Source: an uncultured Eubacteriales bacterium (GTDB lineage: Bacteria > Bacillota > Clostridia > HGM11514). Taken from it: 11,693 bases of DNA. Position 1 is the stretch's first letter. Every line of letters begins with the position of its first letter. This document shows, piece by piece, positions 7,101-11,693 of this stretch. The notes below the pieces were generated by a model. The model ran no database searches. It worked only from the letters and a program-made list of their open reading frames with translations, and was not told the origin of the DNA. A program made the position numbers and the translations under genes. Location of the stretch: positions 1 through 11,693 of the forward strand of contig CABUMF010000056.1 in NCBI GenBank assembly GCA_902492655.1, read 5' to 3'.

Positions 7101-7503
7101 GTATAACGGCGGTTATTACTGCATCGAATTTTACAAAACCGTAAACGATGAATTGGGGCTTCGCGGCATTTCCTACGCCGAATTGAAAAAGGAAAACGGA
7201 AAGCTTAAATTTAAAGATAATGTCGAAGCTCCCGAGGACTATAAAGAACATATCATGTATGTTTACAAAAACGAGTATATCGAAATAAAAGACAGAAATA
7301 AAAAAATAAAAGAAAAATCAGGTGTGTTTGTTTCGGTAAAAAACATAAATCAAATGAAATTGAGAACAACCAGATATAATACGCCCGATAATGCCGATAT
7401 TGTATTATGCATAAGCCGTAAAGACTCTGTTAAAAAGTACCATTACGACATACTCGGATATAGAGGAGGCGAAATAAGATCATGTGGAGAACGGTTATTG
7501 TAA
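4108..7503 (+). CDS. cas9: CRISPR-associated endonuclease Cas9, type II-C
   Basis: This 1131-residue protein is an RNA-guided double-strand DNA nuclease that acts with the crRNA:tracrRNA duplex encoded on both sides of it. RuvC-I is LGLDVGIGSVGWAVI with D8. An arginine-rich bridge helix follows (about 54-80, RRGYRSTRRLLRRRAHRK). The recognition lobe covers about 80-490. RuvC-II is WAINIEVASELNKS with E502. The HNH domain has YEIDHIVPFS with catalytic H588, plus N602 and N611. RuvC-III is LDHAADAVVIAN with H741 and D744; the first histidine of the common HHAxDA motif is aspartate here. The C-terminal ~280 residues form the wedge and PAM-interacting region (MPVTSHKINKKFSGKM at 880-895). The size fits II-C, and all nuclease residues are present, so activity is expected. 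The start is set by GGAGGG (4095-4100) 7 bases upstream. Its last codons encode the cas1 ribosome binding site, and the cas1 frame overlaps its end by 22 bases. Confidence 0.95.
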   Translation: MKYVLGLDVGIGSVGWAVIRNEDDCKRIEDFGVRVFESGENPDPKIKASLCQERRGYRSTRRLLRRRAHRKMRLKKHLQNIGLISENELKAYFEAGKNDVIETRVKALDEKVTREELAACLVNICNRRGYKDFYEADESDEDYAAVESVNKIMEENHYRTAAEMIKYNSVFNDEFGRHYRNGHGFDETHLVSRKYMLDEARLILDRQSLFYDCLTEENKDKILSIIFSQRCFEDGPGDVNDPYRKYKGFLDKLGKCRFYPSEERGCRYTALSDIYAAVNVLSQYKYVDKETGEIYLSRSLAEALINNIISTASALQKDIKRIAKEHGFEVNISKETDSISKCLKYLGFAKKCLEENGYEWKDFINDWSEEDGKLNQIGITLSRFVTPSRRKVELKNLGFLNGGAVEAFSKQKTSGTTNVCYKYMKDAVESFLEGDIYGEFQAGVNKTNDEKYVESENIKLPAFDKNSEFYDNPVVTRSINETRKVINAIIDRYGSPWAINIEVASELNKSAEQREKDEKHNRENEKQRITAIKSISELLNIEENEVSSTMVEKYLLGENQEWKCMYSDRVIDMKDCLSGKSRAYEIDHIVPFSLILDNTKNNKALVYASENQLKKQRTPLMYLEGERRERYLDKVRNMFKSGRISEKKYKYLMLEDLNNAEILSDWKSRNINDTRYIAKYLVTYLSENLKFAEKDSSDKYRTRVYAVKSAVTSLCRRSWLNRDTWGRFNKEELKKITYLDHAADAVVIANCLPAYVEIAYANMKLKSIYKSSGKTETEEYKKTLANAVEYISKFYGFNKNYLERMLTKKVVVPSLCENLKAEVDARFTDYDIFREFEKEKAQKSGSTPRTFTDEEIDDIFKNMVNNLYPDDPDFAKRCRMPVTSHKINKKFSGKMTDDTFLRIKNIDGKDCQLARKEVYTLKKDDIDKIYGDDRDLKDSLEKLFRENSGNTVGDILNKLGKKHFITEKGNRIHTVTLIKKLQGKLVYTEADENNRSVKYNGGYYCIEFYKTVNDELGLRGISYAELKKENGKLKFKDNVEAPEDYKEHIMYVYKNEYIEIKDRNKKIKEKSGVFVSVKNINQMKLRTTRYNTPDNADIVLCISRKDSVKKYHYDILGYRGGEIRSCGERLL

Positions 7504-7664
7504 GCGGCGGTCAGAAAATGACCGTAAAGGATAATTGGCTGCACATTTTCACCGAAACCGATGAAAAAAGAATTCCTATCGGCGATACGGAGGCGTTTAA
7601 GCTGCCGTCAATAATAAAGCTAAATCCTCTTTTTGAGGATGATTTGGATAATTCGGATGATTGA
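7482..7664 (+). pseudogene. cas1: Internally deleted cas1 remnant (60 residues)
   Basis: The frame starts at an ATG inside the end of cas9, 12 bases after GAGGAGG (7463-7469). Residues 1-35 (MWRTVIVSGGQKMTVK... through IPIGD) match the start of type II Cas1, normally about 290-305 residues. Residues 36-60 (TEAFKLPSIIKLNPLFEDD...) resemble the extreme C-terminus of II-C Cas1; from memory the Neisseria protein ends with a similar QLKLPEILPL stretch. About 235-245 residues, including the metal-binding Glu/His/Asp active site, are missing, and the frame is kept across the junction near 7587. Cas1 is the integrase that inserts new spacers, so this product cannot catalyse integration. It overlaps the cas2 start by 8 bases and may persist to couple cas2 translation. 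A misassembly that collapsed cas1 is an alternative. Confidence 0.75.
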
Positions 7665-7980
7665 CAGATTTATGAGAATTTTGGTATTTTTCGACCTGCC
7701 CGTATCCACACGCCAAAAAAGGAAAGAGTACGCAAATTTCAGAAAATTCTTAATAAAAGACGGCTTTTCAATGATTCAGTTTTCGGTTTATTCAAGAGTA
7801 ACAGGCAACAGTGACGATGCCGCAAAGCACAAAGCACTCATAAAAAGAAATCTGCCTCCGGAGGGCAGTGTGAGAGTTATGACTGTAACGGAAAAACAAT
7901 ATGAAAGCATGGATTTGCTTATCGGCGAAGCCACCTCAGATGAAAAATTGCTTGACACAAATGACATTATTGTGATATAA
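7657..7980 (+). CDS. cas2: CRISPR-associated protein Cas2, type II
   Basis: This 107-residue protein has the usual Cas2 length. The N-terminus MIDRFMRILVFFDLP aligns with the MxYRYMR(x)3FDxP start of type II Cas2, with the conserved aspartate at D13. FRKFLIKDGFSMIQFSVYSR (28-47) and VMTVTEKQYESM (74-85) are the other conserved strands of the ferredoxin-like fold. Cas2 normally dimerises as the scaffold between two Cas1 dimers during spacer integration. Here its Cas1 partner is deleted, so its role is doubtful unless Cas1 comes from another locus. The ATG at 7657 is chosen over 7633 because the family starts here; 7672 would cut five residues. The ribosome binding site is poor and the frame overlaps the cas1 stop, suggesting translational coupling. 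Its last two codons form part of the array promoter. Confidence 0.92.
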   Translation: MIDRFMRILVFFDLPVSTRQKRKEYANFRKFLIKDGFSMIQFSVYSRVTGNSDDAAKHKALIKRNLPPEGSVRVMTVTEKQYESMDLLIGEATSDEKLLDTNDIIVI

Positions 7981-7981
7981 T
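7952..7981 (+). promoter_or_regulatory. CRISPR array promoter embedded in the cas2 3' end
   Basis: TTGACA (7952-7957) and TATAAT (7976-7981) are perfect hexamers with an 18-base spacer, and TGA before the -10 makes it an extended -10. The cas2 stop codon TAA (7978-7980) is inside the -10. The predicted start is near A7988, giving about 36 leader bases before the first repeat. This fixes the array orientation as plus, matching the minus-strand tracrRNA. Confidence 0.85.
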
Positions 7982-8023
7982 TGTGTCAGGAAATACAAAA
8001 CCGCAACAAAACCACAATATGTT
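7982..8023 (+). other. CRISPR leader
   Basis: This 42-base, A/C-rich stretch between cas2 and the first repeat is the only sequence that can act as the leader. It is much shorter than many leaders, but the promoter and upstream leader signals can sit in the cas2 end. It contains CAACAAAAC and abuts the first repeat with ATATGTT. Confidence 0.6.
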
Positions 8024-8849
8024 GTTTTGGTTCTCTGATGGATATTGATAATTTTATACTTTTTCTGCGGTTCGGACTACCTCACTTAGTTTTGGTTCTC
8101 TGATGGATATTGATAATTTTATACAAGCAATTTCTTCTAAACTTAACAACTTATGTTTTGGTTCTCTGATGGATATTGATAATTTTATACTAACTTCACT
8201 AACTTTTTGACTTATTTTTAGTTTTGGTTCTCTGATGGATATTGATAATTTTATACAATGGTATATGAGCCTTTAGGGCATAAACCGTTTTGGTTCTCTG
8301 ATGGATATTGATAATTTTATACGGAGGACGCTGACCCAAACGAGCGAGAAATGTTTTGGTTCTCTGATGGATATTGATAATTTTATACCTCTTTTTTTGG
8401 CTTATAATCAAGGTGCAGTTTTGGTTCTCTGATGGATATTGATAATTTTATACTCGCAGGAAGTGAAATACCCGAAAAGATACGTTTTGGTTCTCTGATG
8501 GATATTGATAATTTTATACCGCCTGTGTTCCGAAGTAAAAAGATATGATGTTTCGGTTCTCTGATGGATATTGATAATTTTATACACCCTCACCGCTTTC
8601 GCGCAAGCGGTCGCCGTTTTGGTTCTCTGATGGATATTGATAATTTTATACCCTGTAATGTGTTGCAATTATACGCCTGGGGTTTTGGTTCTCTGATGGA
8701 TATTGATAATTTTATACACATATTTTTCGACTTTCTTTTGGCAGATTGTTTTGGTTCTCTGATGGATATTGATAATTTTATACAAAATCCGCAGTTGATA
8801 TTCTGCATAATTTGTTTTGGTTCTCTGATGGATATTGATAATTTTATAC
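8024..8849 (+). CRISPR. Type II-C CRISPR array, 13 repeats and 12 spacers
   Basis: Repeats are 36 bases, starting GTTTTGGTTCTCTGATGG and ending GATAATTTTATAC. They start at 8024, 8089, 8155, 8221, 8287, 8353, 8418, 8484, 8550, 8616, 8682, 8748 and 8814. Ten spacers are 30 bases; spacers 1 (8060-8088) and 6 (8389-8417) are 29. All repeats are identical except the one at 8550, which has GTTTCGG in place of GTTTTGG. The last repeat is not decayed. Transcription runs plus from the promoter at 7952-7981. Each crRNA would be spacer plus the following repeat, whose 5' bases pair with the tracrRNA. No spacer matches elsewhere in this window were noticed by eye. Small open frames inside the array (translations repeating KIINIHQRTKT) are artefacts. 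Confidence 0.98.
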
Positions 8850-8866
8850 GATTCACTATAAAAAAT

Positions 8867-8896
8867 ATTAGCCGCAAACAAAAGCTTGCGGCTAAT
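8867..8896. terminator. Bidirectional terminator between the array and the lipoprotein gene
   Basis: ATTAGCCGCAA and TTGCGGCTAAT form an 11-bp stem around an 8-base loop. Plus-strand transcripts then read TATTATTTT, and minus-strand transcripts read TTTTTT soon after. It can therefore end both the pre-crRNA and the convergent lipoprotein mRNA, whose stop codon is 2 bases away. Confidence 0.8.
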
Positions 8897-8898
8897 TA

Positions 8899-9150
8899 TT
8901 ATTTTGCAATATCCTCTACGGCGTTTCCCGTATTCTTGCCCACATCTTCTACCGTGTTACCTACATCCTTGCCCACATCCTCAACGGTATCCTTGACATC
9001 TTCTCCGGCATCCTTTATGCCCTGTCCGACATCGTCCGTAACGCTGTTTTGACTGCCGGTATCGGTGTTGTTGCCGGTATCGTTATTTCCGCAGGCTGTC
9101 ATGCTTAAAATCATTACGGCTATAATTAATATTGATACAAATTTTTTCAT
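8899..9150 (-). CDS. Small repetitive lipoprotein
   Basis: This 83-residue protein starts MKK, followed by a hydrophobic stretch to residue 17 and a lipobox MTAC with C20 as the predicted lipidation site. The mature part is hydrophilic and acidic. An Asn/Asp/Thr-rich linker (21-35) leads into about three 11-residue repeats (residues 50-82) of the form KDVGNTVEDVG, which should form an amphipathic helix similar to LEA-like 11-mers. It would be anchored on the outer face of the membrane; no function is recognised. The ribosome binding site GGAGG (9161-9157) is 6 bases before the start. A TATAAT (9184-9179, minus) with no good -35 may give it a promoter separate from spo0A, 50 bases upstream. 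Co-transcription with the spo0A pair is also possible, since no terminator separates them. Confidence 0.75.
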   Translation of the reverse strand: MKKFVSILIIAVMILSMTACGNNDTGNNTDTGSQNSVTDDVGQGIKDAGEDVKDTVEDVGKDVGNTVEDVGKNTGNAVEDIAK

Positions 9151-9200
9151 AAAAAACCTCCAAATTTAGTATGCTCTTATTATAACCGCAAAAGCTCAGA

Positions 9201-9983
9201 TTATGCGTTTTTGATTTTCAAGCGGATTCTGTCCGAAATCATTGCGATAAATTCGCTGTTTGTCGGCTTCCCTTTTTCGCTGTGTATGGTATATCCGAAG
9301 TATGAAGCAAGCACATCGGGATCGCCTCTGTCAAACGCCACCTCAATACCGTGACGAATCGCTCTTTCAACCCTGGAATTTGTTGTACGGTATTTTTTCG
9401 CAACAGCCGGGTAAAGCTGTTTAGTGACGGCGTTGATTAAGTCTGCATTTTCTATCACCATCATTATAGCAGACCTCACATATGCATAACCCTTAATATG
9501 CGCCGGAACGCCTATTTCGTGCATGACCTTTGTGACCTCGGTTTCCGTATCGGGCTTTGAATAAGCAAGCTGCGGCAAATCCTGCGGCGCCTGTGATGTA
9601 TCGCTGAACCTATCGGTAAACTGCACAATGCGTTCTGTAAGTGCCGAAAGCTCGATTGGCTTTAGCATACAATACGTTGCGCCGTAATGAATGGCGGTTT
9701 GTGTAAGCTTGCTCTGCCCTATAGCCGTTGTAACAATAACTGCCGGCTGCTTTTTGAGATTCATTTGCCTCAGCCTTTTCAAAACCTCAAGCCCGTCAAG
9801 ATATGGCATACAAATATCCAAAATCAATATGTCGGGTTCAAACTCCTTCAGCTTTGAGCACGCTTCTTCGCCGTCCTCGGCTGTACCGATTACCTCAAAG
9901 TTATGGTTTCCGTCAAGATAATCGCACAGCTTTTCTCTCCAGTCTGCATCGTCGTCCGCAATAAAAATTCGTATTTTTTCCAT
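9201..9983 (-). CDS. spo0A: Sporulation transcription factor Spo0A (downstream copy, canonical receiver)
   Basis: This 260-residue protein has the usual Spo0A length. The receiver domain (about 4-122) has the acidic pocket D10/D11, phospho-acceptor D56 in LILDICMPYLDG, T85 and K108 in CMLKPIE. All switch residues are present. A variable linker (about 125-145) leads to the Spo0A-C domain (about 146-258), with GYAYVRSAIMMVIEN and the recognition-helix region TTNSRVERAIRHGIEVAF (200-217). Phosphorylated Spo0A dimerises, binds TGNCGAA boxes, and controls sporulation entry. The ribosome binding site GGAGG (9996-9992) lies 8 bases upstream. Only 20 bases separate it from the upstream spo0A paralogue, so the two form an operon. 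In Clostridia Spo0A is often phosphorylated directly by orphan kinases; none is in this window. Confidence 0.93.
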   Translation of the reverse strand: MEKIRIFIADDDADWREKLCDYLDGNHNFEVIGTAEDGEEACSKLKEFEPDILILDICMPYLDGLEVLKRLRQMNLKKQPAVIVTTAIGQSKLTQTAIHYGATYCMLKPIELSALTERIVQFTDRFSDTSQAPQDLPQLAYSKPDTETEVTKVMHEIGVPAHIKGYAYVRSAIMMVIENADLINAVTKQLYPAVAKKYRTTNSRVERAIRHGIEVAFDRGDPDVLASYFGYTIHSEKGKPTNSEFIAMISDRIRLKIKNA

Positions 9984-10003
9984 TATGATAGCCTCCGTAA
10001 ATT

Positions 10004-10783
10004 TTAATTTATATCTTTAATATTAAGTCTTATTCTGTCCGAAACAGCGGCAATAAACTCGCTGTTTGTGGGTTTTCTTTTTCCGTTGCGGCATACCGAG
10101 CCGAAATATAAGGATAAAGCCTCAGGGTCACCCCTTTCAAATGCCACCTCTATTCCGTGCCGTATCGCTCTTTCAACCCGAGAATTGGTAGTACCGTATT
10201 TTTTTGCGATTTTTGGATAAAGCTCCTTTGTTACGGCGTCTAAAAGTCCGAAATCGCAAATCACCATCAGTATCGCGCTTCTTACATAATTATATCCCTT
10301 TATATGAGCCGGAATTCCTATTTTGTGCATAATATCCGTAACTTCGTTCTCGATATTATACTGTTTTTTGTCTGTCTTTGAAATCACCGGCTCTCTGTAC
10401 TGGGGTGTAAAAGAAACAAACTGAATAATTCTTTCTGTTAAAATAGAGTAATCAATAGGTTTGGTCATGCAGTAGGTTGCTCCGAGATGAACCGCCGCCC
10501 TTGTAAGAATACACTGCCCCTTCCGACTTGTTACAATTACAGCAGGCTTTTTATTGATCCCAAGGTTTGCCAAGGAATGTAAAACCTCCGTCCCTTCGGG
10601 ATTTTTTATTCCTATATCCAAAATCAGCACATCGGGCTTAAGTTTAACAATATCCGCACATATGTTTTTTCCGTTTTGGGCTGTACCGACAATTTCAAAA
10701 TTTGATTTGCCTCTTAAGTGTGCCGACAGCCCTTGTATCCATTCAATATTTTCATCTGCAACATACATTCGTATTTTCTCCAT
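10004..10783 (-). CDS. spo0A: Second Spo0A (upstream paralogue, diverged receiver)
   Basis: This 259-residue protein is colinear with the downstream Spo0A. The DNA-binding half is nearly the same (GYNYVRSAILMVI, and an identical TTNSRVERAIRHGIEVAF), while the receiver has diverged. D10, D56, T85 and K108 are kept, but the second acidic residue is E11. The loop after D56 reads IGIKNPEG instead of the usual xxMPxxDG, so M59 and P60 are replaced by I and K. Phosphorylation is possible, but the loop that contacts kinases and magnesium is unusual. It should bind the same DNA boxes, and could compete or form mixed dimers with the other copy. The first gene of the pair, it has its own promoter and a GGGGG ribosome binding site (10796-10792). 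Gene duplication followed by divergence is the likely origin. Confidence 0.88.
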   Translation of the reverse strand: MEKIRMYVADENIEWIQGLSAHLRGKSNFEIVGTAQNGKNICADIVKLKPDVLILDIGIKNPEGTEVLHSLANLGINKKPAVIVTSRKGQCILTRAAVHLGATYCMTKPIDYSILTERIIQFVSFTPQYREPVISKTDKKQYNIENEVTDIMHKIGIPAHIKGYNYVRSAILMVICDFGLLDAVTKELYPKIAKKYGTTNSRVERAIRHGIEVAFERGDPEALSLYFGSVCRNGKRKPTNSEFIAAVSDRIRLNIKDIN

Positions 10784-10823
10784 TCAATATTCCCCCGATT
10801 CGTATAATTCTTTGTTCTGTTAC

Positions 10824-10852
10824 ATAATACCATAATTTGGAATATTATGCAA
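10824..10852 (-). promoter_or_regulatory. Promoter of the tandem spo0A operon
   Basis: On the minus strand, TTGCAT (10852-10847) and TATTAT (10829-10824) are separated by 17 bases, with TGG making an extended -10. It has the same -35 as the promoter at 458-486. Start is near 10817. No clear SigH-type promoter was seen for this operon. Confidence 0.5.
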
Positions 10853-10921
10853 CCTAAACTTTTCTTCTCTATTCAACAGCAATACCTATTTTAATACAAA
10901 AAATTCCATATGTAAATACCG

Positions 10922-10928
10922 TTCGACA
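10922..10928 (-). promoter_or_regulatory. Candidate 0A box (Spo0A binding site)
   Basis: On the minus strand this reads TGTCGAA, a perfect match to the Spo0A box core TGNCGAA. It lies in the divergent spacer, about 105 bases upstream of the predicted spo0A operon start and about 70 bases before murA. A 7-base match can occur by chance, but its place in a spo0A control region raises its likelihood. It could mediate autoregulation or act on murA. Confidence 0.5.
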
Positions 10929-10938
10929 CAATATGATG

Positions 10939-10967
10939 TTATAAACTGATAACGAAACGGTTACAAT
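10939..10967 (+). promoter_or_regulatory. Weak candidate promoter of murA
   Basis: TACAAT (10962-10967, 5 of 6) has TTATAA (10939-10944) 17 bases upstream as a poor -35. A 6-bp inverted repeat, TAACGA (10950-10955) and TCGTTA (10975-10980), surrounds the -10 and could be an operator. The assignment is tentative. Confidence 0.3.
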
Positions 10968-10996
10968 ATAAATATCGTTAGGGGGAAGTTTTTAAA

Positions 10997-11693
10997 ATGT
11001 CAAAGTTTATAGTCAAAAACAGCGGAAGGTTAAACGGAACAATAAAGACGGAAGGCGCAAAAAATTCAGCTTTACCAATAATTTCCGCTTCTTTGTTGAC
11101 TTCCGAAAAATGCACGCTTGAAAATATTCCGTTTGTCAGCGATATTTCGCTCATGTGCGAAATATTGTACGAATTGGGAGTTAATCTGTCGAAAATAAGC
11201 CAAAATTGTGTCGAAATAAACGCTTCTAAACTGAAATCGGTCAAACCTTCGTATGATTTGGTAAGCGGTTTGAGAGCATCGTTTTTGGTGATGGGCTCGC
11301 TTTTGGCAAGAGAAGGAAAGGCAGTTATTTCACTTCCGGGAGGATGTCGTATAGGAACAAGGCCCGTTGACCTTCACTTAAAAGGCTTAAGAGAAATGGG
11401 AGCCGAAATCACTCAAAGCCACGGGATTATAACAGCAAGGGCACAAAGACTCTGCGGAGCGGAAATATATCTTGATTACCCGAGCGTCGGAGCAACCGAA
11501 AACATACTTATGGCTGCCACCCTGGCGCAAGGAACCACTATAATAAACAATGCCGCAACCGAACCCGAAATTTCAGACCTCGCCTCTTTTCTTCGCAAAA
11601 TGGGTGCAAAAATCAAAGGTGACGGAACCGAAAGAATAACAATCTGCGGTGTGGACAACCTTCACGGCGCGTCATATTCAATTATGCCCGACA
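10997..11693 (+). CDS. murA: UDP-N-acetylglucosamine 1-carboxyvinyltransferase MurA, N-terminal part (cut by window edge)
   Basis: 232 codons are visible of a protein usually about 420 residues long. MurA transfers enolpyruvate from phosphoenolpyruvate to UDP-GlcNAc, the first committed step of peptidoglycan synthesis, in the cytoplasm. The start SKFIVKNSGRLNGTIKTEGA followed by KNSALP contains the conserved lysine K22. SGLRAS carries the conserved arginine R93. PGGCRIGTRPVDLHLKGL holds the active-site cysteine at C117, the fosfomycin target, so this copy is expected to be fosfomycin-sensitive by that residue. PSVGATENILMAA is also typical. The catalytic aspartate of the second half is beyond the window. 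The ribosome binding site AGGGGGAAG (10980-10988) fixes the start. It is divergent from the spo0A pair. Many Firmicutes have two MurA paralogues; which one this is cannot be decided. Confidence 0.93.
   Translation, partial: MSKFIVKNSGRLNGTIKTEGAKNSALPIISASLLTSEKCTLENIPFVSDISLMCEILYELGVNLSKISQNCVEINASKLKSVKPSYDLVSGLRASFLVMGSLLAREGKAVISLPGGCRIGTRPVDLHLKGLREMGAEITQSHGIITARAQRLCGAEIYLDYPSVGATENILMAATLAQGTTIINNAATEPEISDLASFLRKMGAKIKGDGTERITICGVDNLHGASYSIMPD

Noticed and set aside
8024..8849. A promoter inside each repeat, as in Neisseria and Campylobacter II-C arrays
   Set aside because: GATAAT and TTATAC in the repeat are -10-like, but no -35 at a proper distance and no TGn extension was found; the strong leader promoter explains transcription.
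8199..9052. Open frames across the array on both strands whose translations repeat KIINIHQRTKT or GSLMDIDNFI
   Set aside because: They are translations of the 36-base CRISPR repeat and its spacers; they lack ribosome binding sites and any protein character.

Overview
The window looks like a chromosomal piece of a low-GC, probably endospore-forming Clostridia (Firmicutes), perhaps an uncultured Oscillospirales-type gut organism. The evidence is a SigH-type sigma factor, two adjacent Spo0A genes, AGGAGG-type ribosome binding sites, and sigma-A promoters close to TTGACA-N17-TATAAT. The lineage is an inference from gene content; no rRNA or other taxonomic marker is present.

Layout. 1-417 (minus): N-terminal membrane part of an LTA-synthase-like protein, cut by the window edge. 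641-1264 (plus): sigH behind a perfect sigma-A promoter. Next come a structured, tRNA-like stretch (1289-1354) and a small protein with two zinc-binding modules (1381-1653), closed by a terminator. 1835-3778 (plus): a stand-alone family-6 hypothetical glycoside hydrolase with its own promoter and terminator. 3868-8849: a complete type II-C CRISPR locus, described below. 8899-9150 (minus): a small repetitive lipoprotein. 9201-10783 (minus): two tandem spo0A genes. 10997 to the end (plus): the first 232 codons of murA.

CRISPR system. A tracrRNA gene lies on the minus strand upstream of cas9, with a consensus promoter, two tandem anti-repeats, a nexus hairpin and a UUCG-capped terminator. Reading plus are cas9 (1131 aa, all nuclease residues present), a cas1 remnant, an intact cas2, and an array of 13 repeats and 12 spacers. 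A strong promoter whose -10 contains the cas2 stop codon drives the array. The cas1 remnant joins what looks like the first ~35 and last ~25 residues of Cas1 and lacks the whole catalytic core. Interference parts look intact, while spacer acquisition looks dead unless Cas1 is supplied from elsewhere.

The most unusual features are the internally deleted cas1 between intact cas9 and cas2, the doubled anti-repeat in the tracrRNA, the overlapping opposed promoters of tracrRNA and cas9, and the tandem Spo0A pair in which the upstream gene has a diverged receiver loop. A perfect 0A-box heptamer lies between spo0A and murA. No mobile elements, rRNAs or canonical intact tRNAs were seen.
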